From positions 1,872,501 through 1,936,500 of the forward strand of contig NZ_CP039889.1 of NCBI RefSeq assembly GCF_005221325.1: DNA of 64,000 nucleotides, in the 5' to 3' direction. The notes under the pieces are model-generated. The model was not told the origin of the DNA and did not search any database. It worked only from the letters and a program-made list of their open reading frames with translations. Both the position numbers and the translations under genes were made by a program. Shown here in pieces: positions 47,413 through 56,010 of the stretch (the first letter of the stretch is position 1; each line of letters starts with the position of its first letter). This stretch comes from Agrobacterium tumefaciens. GTDB taxonomy: Bacteria; Pseudomonadota; Alphaproteobacteria; Rhizobiales; Rhizobiaceae.

Positions 47413-47499
47413 CCGTCATCCTCGGGCCTGTCCCGAGGATCTGCAACGTATTGATTTTATTGACGTGGTTAGATCCTCGGCACAAGGCCGAGGATGACG
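47413..47499 (+). repeat. 87-bp palindromic repeat, family B, copy 1
   Basis: It opens CCGTCATCCTCGGGCCTGTC and closes GGCCGAGGATGACG, with ATCTGCAACG and GTGGTTAGATCCTCGG inside. Both ends form hairpins. A second copy lies at 61977-62064 with the same orientation. The gap 47345-47589 holds no gene. Confidence 0.75.
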
Positions 47500-47556
47500 T
47501 TGAGTGTGAGCGCGAGCTGCTGACAGCCTGGATGTCAAAGAACATCCATCAAGAGC

Positions 47557-47577
47557 AGGCGGCTTATTTGGCCGCCT
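47557..47577 (-). terminator. hairpin after lysS
   Basis: On the minus strand AGGCGGC and GCCGCCT form a perfect seven-base stem with a seven-base loop, 12 bases after the lysS stop, followed by GCTCTT. The T-tract is weak. Confidence 0.55.
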
Positions 47578-47589
47578 GGCTTGATCCAC

Positions 47590-49089
47590 TTAGTCCGCCT
47601 TGTTACGGCGGGCCGGGAAGAGGATGACGTCGCGGATCGACGGGGCGTTGGTGAGCAGCATGATCAGGCGATCGACGCCAATGCCGAGACCACCGGCGGG
47701 CGGCATGCCCTGGTCGATGGCGTCGAGGAATTCCTCGTCCAGCTGCTTGTCCTTTTCGCCGCGGGCGTGCGCCTGTTCCAGCTGTTCCACCATGCGGCGG
47801 CGCTGCTCTTCCGGATCGTTGAGTTCGGAGAAGGCGTTGCCCACTTCCCAGGCGTTGCAATAGCTTTCGAAACGCTCGACGAGGCGCGGTTCACCCGGCA
47901 CCTCCTTGGCGAAGGGCGAAATGTCCTTGGGGAAATGCGTCACATGGCTCGGCTGGATCAGCGTGCCTTCGACCTTCTCTTCGAAGATGAAGGCAAGGCA
48001 TTCGCCCCAGGTCCAGTCCTTCTCGACGGCAAAACCGGCGGCCTTGGCGGCGGCGCGGGCTTCCTCATCCGTCTTGATGGCGAGGAAATCGATGCCGGTT
48101 GCTTCCTTCACAGCATCAGGCATCGGCACGCGCTTGAACGGACCCTTGAAGGAGATCGTCTGGCCCTGGAATTCCACCTCGGTGGTGCCATGCAGGGCAA
48201 TCGCCAGCGTCTCGAACAGCCGCTCCACGAGACCCATGATGTCCTCGTAGTCGGCATAGGCCCAGTAGCACTCCATCATGGTGAATTCAGGATTGTGCCG
48301 GGTAGAGACGCCTTCGTTGCGGAAGTTGCGGTTGATTTCGAAGACCTTGTCGGAAAGACCTGATACCAGCGTGCGCTTCAGGAACAGTTCCGGCGCGATG
48401 CGCAGATACATGTCCATCTTCAGCGTGTTATGGAAGGTCTTGAACGGATCGGCTGTCGCGCCGCCATAAACGGTCTGCAGCATCGGCGTTTCCACTTCGA
48501 GGAAGCCTTCGGCTTCCATGAAACGGCGAATGCCGGAAAGGATTTTCGAGCGCTGCAGGAAGCGCAGCTTGGAGTCCTCATTGGAGAGAATGTCGAGGTG
48601 GCGCTTGCGGTAACGCAGTTCGATATCGGAGACGCCATGCCACTTTTCCGGCATCGGCAGCAGCGACTTCGTCAGCATGGTGATTTCTTCGGCATTGATC
48701 GTCAGCTCGCCGCGCTTGGTGCGGCGCACCTTGCCGGTCACGCCGATGATGTCGCCAATATCGATCATCGGCAGAAGATTGCGCGCCGCTTCCGGCGTCG
48801 TATCCTTGTGGGAGAATATCTGCACCTTGCCCGAGGCGTCATGGATATCCATGAACATGCCGGAATTGCGCGAGGAATAAACGCGGCCCGCCACCGTCAC
48901 CGTATCGCCGGTTTCGACGTCGGCTTCGATCTCGGCATATTTTTCCGAAAGCTCCGCATTGGTCAGCGTGCGGTGGAAATGCGCCGGATAGACGTCGCCG
49001 ATCTGCTCGCGCAGCAGCGCAAGTTTCTGGCGGCGCACTTCTGTCGCGTCGGAGGAAAGGGCGGTGGTTTCGGTTGTCTTGTCGTTCAT
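47590..49089 (-). CDS. lysS: lysyl-tRNA synthetase, class II
   Basis: This 499-residue class II synthetase charges tRNA-Lys. An N-terminal OB-fold anticodon-binding domain (about 55-165, with VAGRVYSSRNSGMFMDIHD) precedes the catalytic core. Motif 2 is FRNEGVSTRHNPEFTMMECY and motif 3 is GLGIGVDRLIMLL. The length is normal. It is separated from gltX upstream by a palindromic repeat, and both run on the minus strand. Confidence 0.96.
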   Translation of the reverse strand: MNDKTTETTALSSDATEVRRQKLALLREQIGDVYPAHFHRTLTNAELSEKYAEIEADVETGDTVTVAGRVYSSRNSGMFMDIHDASGKVQIFSHKDTTPEAARNLLPMIDIGDIIGVTGKVRRTKRGELTINAEEITMLTKSLLPMPEKWHGVSDIELRYRKRHLDILSNEDSKLRFLQRSKILSGIRRFMEAEGFLEVETPMLQTVYGGATADPFKTFHNTLKMDMYLRIAPELFLKRTLVSGLSDKVFEINRNFRNEGVSTRHNPEFTMMECYWAYADYEDIMGLVERLFETLAIALHGTTEVEFQGQTISFKGPFKRVPMPDAVKEATGIDFLAIKTDEEARAAAKAAGFAVEKDWTWGECLAFIFEEKVEGTLIQPSHVTHFPKDISPFAKEVPGEPRLVERFESYCNAWEVGNAFSELNDPEEQRRRMVEQLEQAHARGEKDKQLDEEFLDAIDQGMPPAGGLGIGVDRLIMLLTNAPSIRDVILFPARRNKAD

Positions 49090-49123
49090 TGTGTTCGCCT
49101 TCAGAGGGCTTGTTCGTTGCGGT

Positions 49124-49264
49124 TACCCCCCTCTGCCCTGCCGGGCATCTCCCCCACAAGGGGGGAGATCGACAAGTGGCTGGCACCTTGCCCATTGAAC
49201 GAGCGGGTTCAGCATCCGATCTCCCCCCTTGTGGGGGAGATGCCCGGCAGGGCAGAGGGGGGTA
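49124..49264 (+). repeat. palindromic repeat, family C, copy 1
   Basis: Its ends are long inverted copies: CCCTCTGCCCTGCCGGGCAT leading, and ATGCCCGGCAGGGCAGAGGG closing. Internal CTCCCCC-ACAAG-GGGGGAG hairpins flank a unique middle. A related element is at 60365-60528. It sits between lysS and gltX. Confidence 0.8.
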
Positions 49265-49300
49265 TTCTAGGATGCCGGCGTGACCGCCAACACCAAATTA

Positions 49301-50758
49301 TCAGCTTCCGCTGCCAACCATCGTGGCCACAACGGCAATTGCCACCTTCAGTCGCTGGCGAACCACGGAGCGGCCAAGCAGCGCCATACTGTCAAACAGC
49401 GGCAGCGAGCGCGATGAACCGGAGACCGCCACGAAAAGCGGCGGGGTCACGACGCGCAGCTTCTTGCCCGTGCGTTCAGCCACATCGCGCAGCTCGGCTT
49501 CGATGGCTTCCACATTCCAGTCCGGCATTTTTTCGAGGTCGGCGGCGACCGTGGTGAGGATCTCGTGGATTTCCTCCGGTTTGCTTTTCAAACCGGCAAA
49601 CGAAGCCGGAGTCAGGCCAACATCGCTCGACACGAGGAAGCCGGCGAGGTTCGGCAATTCACCGAGCTTGGAAATGCGGCTCTGCGAAAGCTTCAGGCCT
49701 TCGGTCAGGCGGGAATTTTCCATCGCCCATTCCAGCGTGCGGGAAATGAATTCCTCCGGCGAAAGCTTTTCACGCAGCCAGCGGCCGTTCAGCCAGTCCA
49801 GCTTCTGGATGTCGAAGATGGCGCCGGCCTTGGAAAGCGCTTCCGGATCGAACTTTGCCGCCAGCTCGTCCATGGTCAGCAGCTCTTCACCTTCGGCGAT
49901 CTGGATGAAGAACAGGCCGAGGAAGTTCATCAACGCTTCCGGCAGGTAACCGAGCGCGGAATAATAGGAGATCGAGGTCGGGTTCTTGCGCTTGGAAAGC
50001 TTCGACTTGTCGGCGTTGCGCATCAGGGAAAGATGCATGAACACCGGCTCCTGCCAGCCGAAATAACGGTAAAGCAGGATGTGCTTGGGCACCGAGGCCA
50101 GCCATTCCTCGCCACGCGCCACATGGCTGATCTTCATCAGATGGTCGTCGATGACGTTGGCCATGTGATAGGTCGGCATGCCGTCGGCCTTGATCAGCAC
50201 CTGCATGTCAACCGAATCCCAGGGGATCGAGACATCGCCGTAAACGCCGTCGTGGAAATCGCACGAACCTTCGGTCGGGATTTTCATGCGCACGACATTG
50301 GCCTCGCCGGCGGCAACGCGGGCGGTGACTTCTTCTGCCTTCAGGTGGAGGCAAAGGCCGTCATATTTCGGCGGCTTGCCGGCGGCGCGCTGGGCTTCGC
50401 GCATGTCTTCCAGACGCTGCGGCGTGCAGAAACAGCGAAAGGCATGGCCTTTTTCCAGAAGCTCTTCGGCGTATGGCCAGTACATGGCCTTGCGCTCGGA
50501 CTGGCGGTAGGGGCCGTAAGGGCCGCCGACGTCAGGGCCTTCCGACCAGGTGAGGCCGGTCCAGCGCAGCGCCTCCAGCACCTTCTGCTCATATTCAAGG
50601 GTCGAGCGGGTGGCGTCGGTATCCTCGATGCGCAGGATGAACTCGCCGCCATGTTTCTTGGCGAAGAGATAGTTGAACAGCGCGATATAAGCGGTGCCGA
50701 CATGCGGCTCGCCGGTGGGGGAAGGTGCGATGCGGACGCGAACGCCGGAAGTGGTCAT
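49301..50758 (-). CDS. gltX: glutamyl-tRNA synthetase
   Basis: This 485-residue class I synthetase has the HIGH-type motif in PSPTGEPHVGTAY (about 10-22) and the KMSKS-type motif as KLSKRKNPTS near 240-249. The C-terminal anticodon-binding region is complete. I choose the ATG at 50758; a GTG at 50767 would add three residues. Many alphaproteobacteria also use such an enzyme to mischarge tRNA-Gln for later amidation. Whether this one discriminates cannot be read here. Confidence 0.95.
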   Translation of the reverse strand: MTTSGVRVRIAPSPTGEPHVGTAYIALFNYLFAKKHGGEFILRIEDTDATRSTLEYEQKVLEALRWTGLTWSEGPDVGGPYGPYRQSERKAMYWPYAEELLEKGHAFRCFCTPQRLEDMREAQRAAGKPPKYDGLCLHLKAEEVTARVAAGEANVVRMKIPTEGSCDFHDGVYGDVSIPWDSVDMQVLIKADGMPTYHMANVIDDHLMKISHVARGEEWLASVPKHILLYRYFGWQEPVFMHLSLMRNADKSKLSKRKNPTSISYYSALGYLPEALMNFLGLFFIQIAEGEELLTMDELAAKFDPEALSKAGAIFDIQKLDWLNGRWLREKLSPEEFISRTLEWAMENSRLTEGLKLSQSRISKLGELPNLAGFLVSSDVGLTPASFAGLKSKPEEIHEILTTVAADLEKMPDWNVEAIEAELRDVAERTGKKLRVVTPPLFVAVSGSSRSLPLFDSMALLGRSVVRQRLKVAIAVVATMVGSGS

Positions 50759-50969
50759 GAAATTCACTCGTCGTGACGTGGAGTGACATCGGGACGGTTC
50801 ACCCTGATATCACGGAGTTTTCGTTTGGATGCGGCAGGACATCATGTCGAAAGGCGAAAAGAAAGCGCCTTTTTCATATTCCCGTTCGGCTTCGGCTTAG
50901 GCCATATTCTGCCGCAGGCGTCAAGGAAATATGGAGTCTCGAGGGGTCGTCCGGTCCTGCCGCCCGGCC

Positions 50970-52742
50970 TCAGTTCACCGGCCAGACGTAAAGCAGCATG
51001 GGAATGCTGGCGATGACGATCATGATCGACAGCGGCAGGCCAAGACGCGGATAGTCGCTGAAACGATAACCGCCCGGGCCCATGACCAGCGTGTTGCACT
51101 GGTGGCCGATGGGGGTGAGGAAATCGCAGCCGGCACCGATTGCCACCGCCATCAGGAAGGCCTCCGGCCGGAAACCGAGCGTGGTAGCGAAACCGGCGGC
51201 GATGGGGGCCATGACCAGCACGGTGGCGGCATTGTTGAGGAAGGGCGTCACCGCCATGGCGGTGAGCAGGATCATGCCGAGCGCTGCGAAAGGCGGCAGC
51301 CCCTGCGCCGCATTACCGAGCCAGGCGGAGATCAGTTCGCTGGCCCCGCTGGTGCGAAGTGAATCGCTGACGGGAATAAGGGCGGCAAGCATGACGAGGA
51401 TCGGCCCGTCGATCGATTTATAGACTTCGGTTAGCGGTATCGCGCCGACGATGATCATCAGGAAGGCGGCGGCGAAAAAAGCAACTGAAACCGGCACCAC
51501 TCCGCTGCCGGCGGCCAGCATGGCGGCGGCCAGCACGAAGACGGGCAAAAGCGCGCGGCGCTGCACGCCAAGCAGGATTTCCCGCTGCGCCAGCGGCAGC
51601 AGCGAAAATTCCTGCAGCACCTGCGGCAGGTTCTTGCGGCTGCCCTGCAAAAGAATGACGTCGCCCGCCTGCAAGGTGAGGTCAGAGAGCCGCTGGCTCA
51701 CACGCTGGCCGCGACGGCTGACCGCGATGAGGTTGACGCCGCGCGTATAGGACAAGGAAAGCTCACGCGCGGAAATACCTGATAGCACCGATTCATTGCT
51801 GATCACCGCTTCCATGGAAATGAGATCGGCGGTTTTCTGACCATTCTCCATCAGCGGCTTGCCGGATAAAAGCAGCTTCGCCTGCGAGACGATGCGGTCC
51901 AGCCCCTCGGGGCTGCCCTCGAGCAGAACGGTGTCGCCGGCCTTCAGCTTGACGTCGGGGAAGGGGGAGATGCGTCTCGGCCCGCGCAGGATGGTGCTGG
52001 CGATCACGTCGCCATCCGCCTGTTTCAAAAGCTCGCGCAGCGGCCTGTCTGCAAAGGTGCTGTCGGCCGGAAGCGTCGCCTCCGCCGTATAGGCCGCCTG
52101 GTCGAGCGCATCCTCCACGGATGCCTGTTGACGGTTGCGCACCGGCAGCAGCCGGTAACCGAAGGTCAGGAAGAAGATGCCGATCACCGTCAGGCCGGCA
52201 CCGACGGGGGTGAAATCGAACATGGAAAAGCTCTGCCCGGTCATTTCCTCGCGCAGCCGGGAAACGACGATGTTGGGCGAGGTGCCGATCTGAGTCATCA
52301 GCCCGCCCAAGAGCGCGGCAAAGGCCATCGGCATCAGATAATAAGAAACGGGGCTGCCCGACTTGCGGGCGAACTGGAAGGCGACCGGCATCATGATGGC
52401 GAGCGCGCCGATATTCTTGATGAAGGCCGACATGATGGCAACGACGATCATCAGAAAGGCCAGCTGCAGGCTCTTGGAATGCATTTCCGGGAAATATTTC
52501 TTGATCGTCATGTCAACGATGCCCGACCGCGCCACGGCCGAACTGACGATCAGCGCACTGGCCACGATGATCACGATATCGTCGGAAAAACCGGAGAAAG
52601 CCTTGTTAAAGGGCACGACACCAAGCGCCACGGCCACCAGCAATGCGCTGCAGGCGATGACGTCGTAACGGAACCTGTCCCAGATGAACGCAACCATCAT
52701 GCCGGCGATGACGGTGAAAGCGAGGATCTGGTCGGTCGTCAT
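50970..52742 (-). CDS. SLC13/DASS-family transporter with two TrkA-C-like domains
   Basis: This 590-residue membrane protein has two transport-domain halves. NIGALAIMMPVAFQFARKSG and QIGTSPNIVVS in the first, and NNAATVLVMAPIA in the second, match SLC13-type anion transporters. Between them lies a cytoplasmic insertion (about 205-390) with two TrkA-C/RCK-like units. Likely substrates are sulfate or dicarboxylates, but this is not resolved. The gap 50768-50969 upstream of gltX shows no gene. Confidence 0.85.
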   Translation of the reverse strand: MTTDQILAFTVIAGMMVAFIWDRFRYDVIACSALLVAVALGVVPFNKAFSGFSDDIVIIVASALIVSSAVARSGIVDMTIKKYFPEMHSKSLQLAFLMIVVAIMSAFIKNIGALAIMMPVAFQFARKSGSPVSYYLMPMAFAALLGGLMTQIGTSPNIVVSRLREEMTGQSFSMFDFTPVGAGLTVIGIFFLTFGYRLLPVRNRQQASVEDALDQAAYTAEATLPADSTFADRPLRELLKQADGDVIASTILRGPRRISPFPDVKLKAGDTVLLEGSPEGLDRIVSQAKLLLSGKPLMENGQKTADLISMEAVISNESVLSGISARELSLSYTRGVNLIAVSRRGQRVSQRLSDLTLQAGDVILLQGSRKNLPQVLQEFSLLPLAQREILLGVQRRALLPVFVLAAAMLAAGSGVVPVSVAFFAAAFLMIIVGAIPLTEVYKSIDGPILVMLAALIPVSDSLRTSGASELISAWLGNAAQGLPPFAALGMILLTAMAVTPFLNNAATVLVMAPIAAGFATTLGFRPEAFLMAVAIGAGCDFLTPIGHQCNTLVMGPGGYRFSDYPRLGLPLSIMIVIASIPMLLYVWPVN

Positions 52743-52858
52743 GCTTGCTTATGCTTTCGAAGGTGAGGCACCGATAAAGGGCTCTATCGGTGATGATATC
52801 GAAGAACGCAAGGTGGGGTGAAGCGGTTCCGCAGAGGAGGGTCGTCATTCCTATCCCT

Positions 52859-52973
52859 CCGTCATACCGGCCTTGAGCCGGTATCCAGCCGACGCGCGTC
52901 TGCGCGGCGGGAGGAGTCTTGCCAGCCCAAGGACTTGGGCTGGCTGGATGCCGGATCAGGTCCGGCATGACGG
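52859..52973 (+). repeat. family A palindromic repeat, copy 3
   Basis: It begins CCGTCATACCGG and ends GTCCGGCATGACGG, with the GCGCGTCTGCGCGGCG and AGCCCAAGGACTTGGGCT segments inside. The last segment is itself a hairpin. It sits between the terC-like gene and the SLC13 gene. Confidence 0.85.
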
Positions 52974-52984
52974 AGAAAATTAAG

Positions 52985-53743
52985 TCAGTGAACCTCGCCC
53001 GCGCCCGCCTTCTTACGGCGGCGCGCATTGCGGGCCAGCATGTTGAGCAGTTCCACTAGTGCCGAAAAGGCCATGGCGGCATAGACGTAGCCCTTGGGTA
53101 CATGGAAGCCCATGCCTTCGGCGATCAGCGTCGTACCGATCATCATCAGGAAGGCGAGCGCCAGCATGACGATAGTCGGGTTGCGCTCGATGAAGTTGGC
53201 AAGCGGGGTTGCTGCAAGCAGCATCACGGCAACGGCGACGATGACCGCGACGATCATGATCGGCAGATGCGGGGTCATGCCGACGGCGGTGATGATGCTG
53301 TCCACCGAGAAAACGAGGTCGAGCAGCAGGATCTGGCCGATGGCGGCGCCGAAATTCATCGCGGCCGGGCCGCCCACCATGTCTTCCTTGTGGTCTTCAG
53401 GATCGACATTGTGGTGGATTTCCTTGGTGGCCTTCCACATCAGGAAGAGACCGCCGGCGATGAGGATCATGTCCTTCCACGAGAAGGCATGGCCGAAGAC
53501 TTCGAAGACCGGCGTGGTGAGCTGCACGATCCACGCCACGGTGCCGAGCAGGCCAAGGCGCATAATGAGCGCAAGTCCGATGCCGATCTTGCGGGCTTTT
53601 TCTCGCTGTTCCGGCGGCAGCTTGTTGGTGAGGATGGAGATGAAGATCAGGTTGTCGATGCCGAGCACGACCTCCATGACGATCAGAGTGACAAGCGCCA
53701 CCCAGGCGGCGGGGTCGGACAGAAGCGGGAGAACGGACTCCAT
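52985..53743 (-). CDS. TerC-family integral membrane protein
   Basis: This 252-residue protein has about seven hydrophobic segments and the TerC signatures [16 protein letters not shown] (about 28-43) and [16 protein letters not shown] (about 140-155) with membrane aspartates. TerC relatives are linked to tellurite resistance and, in some members (Alx, YceF), to manganese export. Function here is unproven, but a Mn importer lies 7 kb away. The charged C-terminus ([10 protein letters not shown]) is cytoplasmic. Confidence 0.9.
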   Translation of the reverse strand: MESVLPLLSDPAAWVALVTLIVMEVVLGIDNLIFISILTNKLPPEQREKARKIGIGLALIMRLGLLGTVAWIVQLTTPVFEVFGHAFSWKDMILIAGGLFLMWKATKEIHHNVDPEDHKEDMVGGPAAMNFGAAIGQILLLDLVFSVDSIITAVGMTPHLPIMIVAVIVAVAVMLLAATPLANFIERNPTIVMLALAFLMMIGTTLIAEGMGFHVPKGYVYAAMAFSALVELLNMLARNARRRKKAGAGEVH

Positions 53744-53771
53744 CAGGGAATTTTTCCTTTCAGCAACAAGG

Positions 53772-53794
53772 CCACCCGAATATTCGGTGGGTGG
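53772..53794 (-). promoter_or_regulatory. leader hairpin before terC-like gene
   Basis: CCGAATATTCGG is a perfect 12-bp palindrome extended by CCAC and GTGG arms. It ends about 28 bases before the ATG. It could be an operator or an RNA structure. I see no yybP-ykoY riboswitch consensus. Confidence 0.4.
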
Positions 53795-53924
53795 AATTTA
53801 TAGCGCAATACGCGAGAAACAAGGAGATGGCTCCTGTGTTTGGCAAGATTTCATCGAAATTTCGCGCAAACCGCGCATCGGGCGCCATTCCGTTACCGGT
53901 CGGGCTCCACGTTGCTGAATGATT

Positions 53925-54611
53925 TCAGGCCTTGTCGGTTCCGTAAGCGGCCATGAATACAGTGATGGCGCTGCCGATCACCCGTTCCAGTTCCTCGTCG
54001 GGAACCGGGCCGTCGATCTCGCCGAACAGGCGCTGCTTGAAAAAGGTGCCGGTGGAAAGCTCGATATATTGCCGGGCGGCCAGTTCAACGTCATCGACCT
54101 TCAGATGGCCGAGCGCGACCTGATGCTCGATGAAATCCTGAAGCACGGTGCGGACGTTATTGGGTGCGGCGATGAAGAAACGCTGCGCCAGCTTCGGCAT
54201 GCGGTCGATGACGCCGATGACCGAGCGCATGGCCGGGATCATGTCGGAACAAATCATCTTGTTGGCGAAGGCCGTGCCGAACTGCCTGAGGCCGTCGCGT
54301 ACCTCCTCGGTGCCGGCGAGAATGTTTCGCATGGAGGCGGCGAATTCCTGCCGGTGCTGGTCGATGAGGGCGACGAACAAATCCTCCTTGTTGGAGAAAT
54401 AGACGTAGATCGTTCCCTTGGAAACGCCGGCTTCCCGCGTGATGTCGTTCATGCTGGCGGCATCAAAGCCCTTGCGCTTGAACACACGCCAGGCGCCGGC
54501 AAAAATCTGATCGCGCTTGGCTGGGTCTTCGCCCGCCGCAAAACGCCCGGCGGTGTTGCCCGGACAGCCCGTTTCCGTTTCCGTCTCCATATCCCTGTCT
54601 TCGCCTGCCAT
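53925..54611 (-). CDS. TetR-family regulator of efflux operon
   Basis: This 228-residue protein has a TetR N-terminal DNA-binding domain (about 28-75, with MNDITREAGVSKGTIYVYF as the recognition region) and a ligand domain with an AcrR-like C-terminus. It diverges from an EmrAB-type efflux pair, and three GAAC-N6-GTTC sites fill the shared promoter region. It probably represses both. The ATG at 54611 follows AAGGGG. Confidence 0.9.
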   Translation of the reverse strand: MAGEDRDMETETETGCPGNTAGRFAAGEDPAKRDQIFAGAWRVFKRKGFDAASMNDITREAGVSKGTIYVYFSNKEDLFVALIDQHRQEFAASMRNILAGTEEVRDGLRQFGTAFANKMICSDMIPAMRSVIGVIDRMPKLAQRFFIAAPNNVRTVLQDFIEHQVALGHLKVDDVELAARQYIELSTGTFFKQRLFGEIDGPVPDEELERVIGSAITVFMAAYGTDKA

Positions 54612-54661
54612 CACTGATGCCCCTTAGCATCGTAATGACGTAAAAAAAATTAACCGAACGT

Positions 54662-54677
54662 CGAACCAATCAGTTCG
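54662..54677. promoter_or_regulatory. TetR operator O1 (GAAC-N6-GTTC)
   Basis: CGAACCAATCAGTTCG is an inverted repeat placed just upstream of the -35 box of the efflux operon and 51 bases before the tetR start. Confidence 0.55.
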
Positions 54678-54684
54678 ATAACAC

Positions 54685-54713
54685 TTGATATGTGTCAGGA
54701 AAGAGATTATGTC
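54685..54713 (+). promoter_or_regulatory. efflux operon promoter
   Basis: TTGATA (54685-54690) and TATGTC (54708-54713) are separated by 17 bp. Operator-like repeats lie on both sides, which supports this placement. Confidence 0.5.
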
Positions 54714-54717
54714 AATC

Positions 54718-54736
54718 GAACCGAACGGTTCAGTTC
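54718..54736. promoter_or_regulatory. TetR double operator O2
   Basis: Two overlapping sites share one stretch: GAACCGAACGGTTC (54718-54731) and GAACGGTTCAGTTC (54723-54736), both GAAC-N6-GTTC. They sit directly downstream of the -10 box, where a bound repressor would block transcription. Confidence 0.6.
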
Positions 54737-54771
54737 GAAAAACTTTCTTCAATTTATCACGGTAAGCTCTC

Positions 54772-55989
54772 ATGTCGGCCCAGAAGAATAGCGCGGTTCG
54801 CGCCGTCAACGATGCGGAAGAAGCGGACATCTCCGCCAAGGCCGAGACCTCCCCGGCAAAACCGGCAGACGCCCCGCAGCAGGCGGCCCCGGCTCCCACC
54901 GTTGCCGCACCGAAGGCGAAGAAGCGTTCGCCGCTTCTGCCGATCTTCGCGATCGCCCTTCTCGCCGGTGCCGGCTGGTATGGCTACAACTGGTGGATCG
55001 ACGGCCGCTTCATGGTATCGACTGATGACGCCTATATTGAAGGTGATATCGCCGTCATCGCGCCGAAGGTCTCGGGTTATGTCGCCAAGGTCAACGTGGT
55101 CGAAAACCAGGAAGTCAAGGCGGGCGACCCGATGGTGACGCTTGACGATGGCGATTATCGCATCGCGCTCGATCAGGCCGAGGCCCAGATCCGCACCGAG
55201 GAACTGTCGCTGAAGCGCATCGATGCGCAGATCATCGGCGGCGAGGCTGCACAGGAACAGGCCGTTGCCCAGAAGGGCGCGCTGGATGCCGCGCTTCGCG
55301 GTGCTGAAATCACCCAGAAGCGTGCCAGCGAGTTGCAGGCCAAGGATGTCGGCACGGTTGCCGCTTCCGACAATGCGCAGGTCGCGCTCGATCAGGCCAG
55401 GGCGAATGTCGTGGCCGGTGATGCCGCCATCGCCTCGGCCAAGGCCAATGTCGAACTTCTGCGCGCCCAGCGCGAGGAAGCCGAAAGCACCATCCGCTCG
55501 CTGCAGCTTTCCCGTGACAAGGCCGCCCGCGACCTTTCCTTCACGGTTCTGAAAGCGCCTTATGACGGCGTCATCGGTAATCTGGCGGTGCAGAACGGCG
55601 ATCTGGTGTCTGTCGGCAAGCGTCTGGCTTCTCTGGTGCCGATGAACGAGCTTTATATCGACGCCAATTTCAAGGAAACGCAGCTTGCCCGCGTCGTGCC
55701 CGGCTCGAAGGTGCGCGTGCATGTCGACGCCTTCGACGATGCGACGATCGAGGGCACCGTGCAGTCGATCTCGCCCGGTTCGGGTTCGGTCTTCTCCATG
55801 CTGCCGCCGGAAAATGCCACGGGCAACTTCACCAAGGTCATCCAGCGCGTGCCTGTTCGTATCGTCTTCTCCAAGGAAGACCTTGAAAAGCACAATCTGC
55901 GCGCAGGCCTCAGCGTCGTCGTCGATGTCGATACCCGGACTGCACCGGAAACCACCAAAACGGCGCAAGTTAACCCGCAGGCCAAGTAA
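54772..55989 (+). CDS. HlyD/EmrA-family efflux adaptor protein
   Basis: This 405-residue membrane-fusion protein has a 55-residue Ala/Pro/Lys-rich cytoplasmic head, a single transmembrane helix (about 58-78, LLPIFAIALLAGAGWYGYNW) and a periplasmic region. The lipoyl/barrel-sandwich sequence VSGYVAKVNVVENQEVKAGD is near 98-117, and a long helical hairpin follows (about 140-250). It pairs with the downstream DHA2 transporter to expel drugs across the envelope. Transcription begins at a TetR-controlled promoter. Confidence 0.92.
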   Translation: MSAQKNSAVRAVNDAEEADISAKAETSPAKPADAPQQAAPAPTVAAPKAKKRSPLLPIFAIALLAGAGWYGYNWWIDGRFMVSTDDAYIEGDIAVIAPKVSGYVAKVNVVENQEVKAGDPMVTLDDGDYRIALDQAEAQIRTEELSLKRIDAQIIGGEAAQEQAVAQKGALDAALRGAEITQKRASELQAKDVGTVAASDNAQVALDQARANVVAGDAAIASAKANVELLRAQREEAESTIRSLQLSRDKAARDLSFTVLKAPYDGVIGNLAVQNGDLVSVGKRLASLVPMNELYIDANFKETQLARVVPGSKVRVHVDAFDDATIEGTVQSISPGSGSVFSMLPPENATGNFTKVIQRVPVRIVFSKEDLEKHNLRAGLSVVVDVDTRTAPETTKTAQVNPQAK

Positions 55990-56010
55990 GGCTTCGTTGA
56001 GGGCAAGATC

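Noticed and set aside
53744..53924. yybP-ykoY manganese riboswitch before the TerC-family gene
   Set aside because: I could not find the conserved core of that riboswitch; only a simple palindrome is present.
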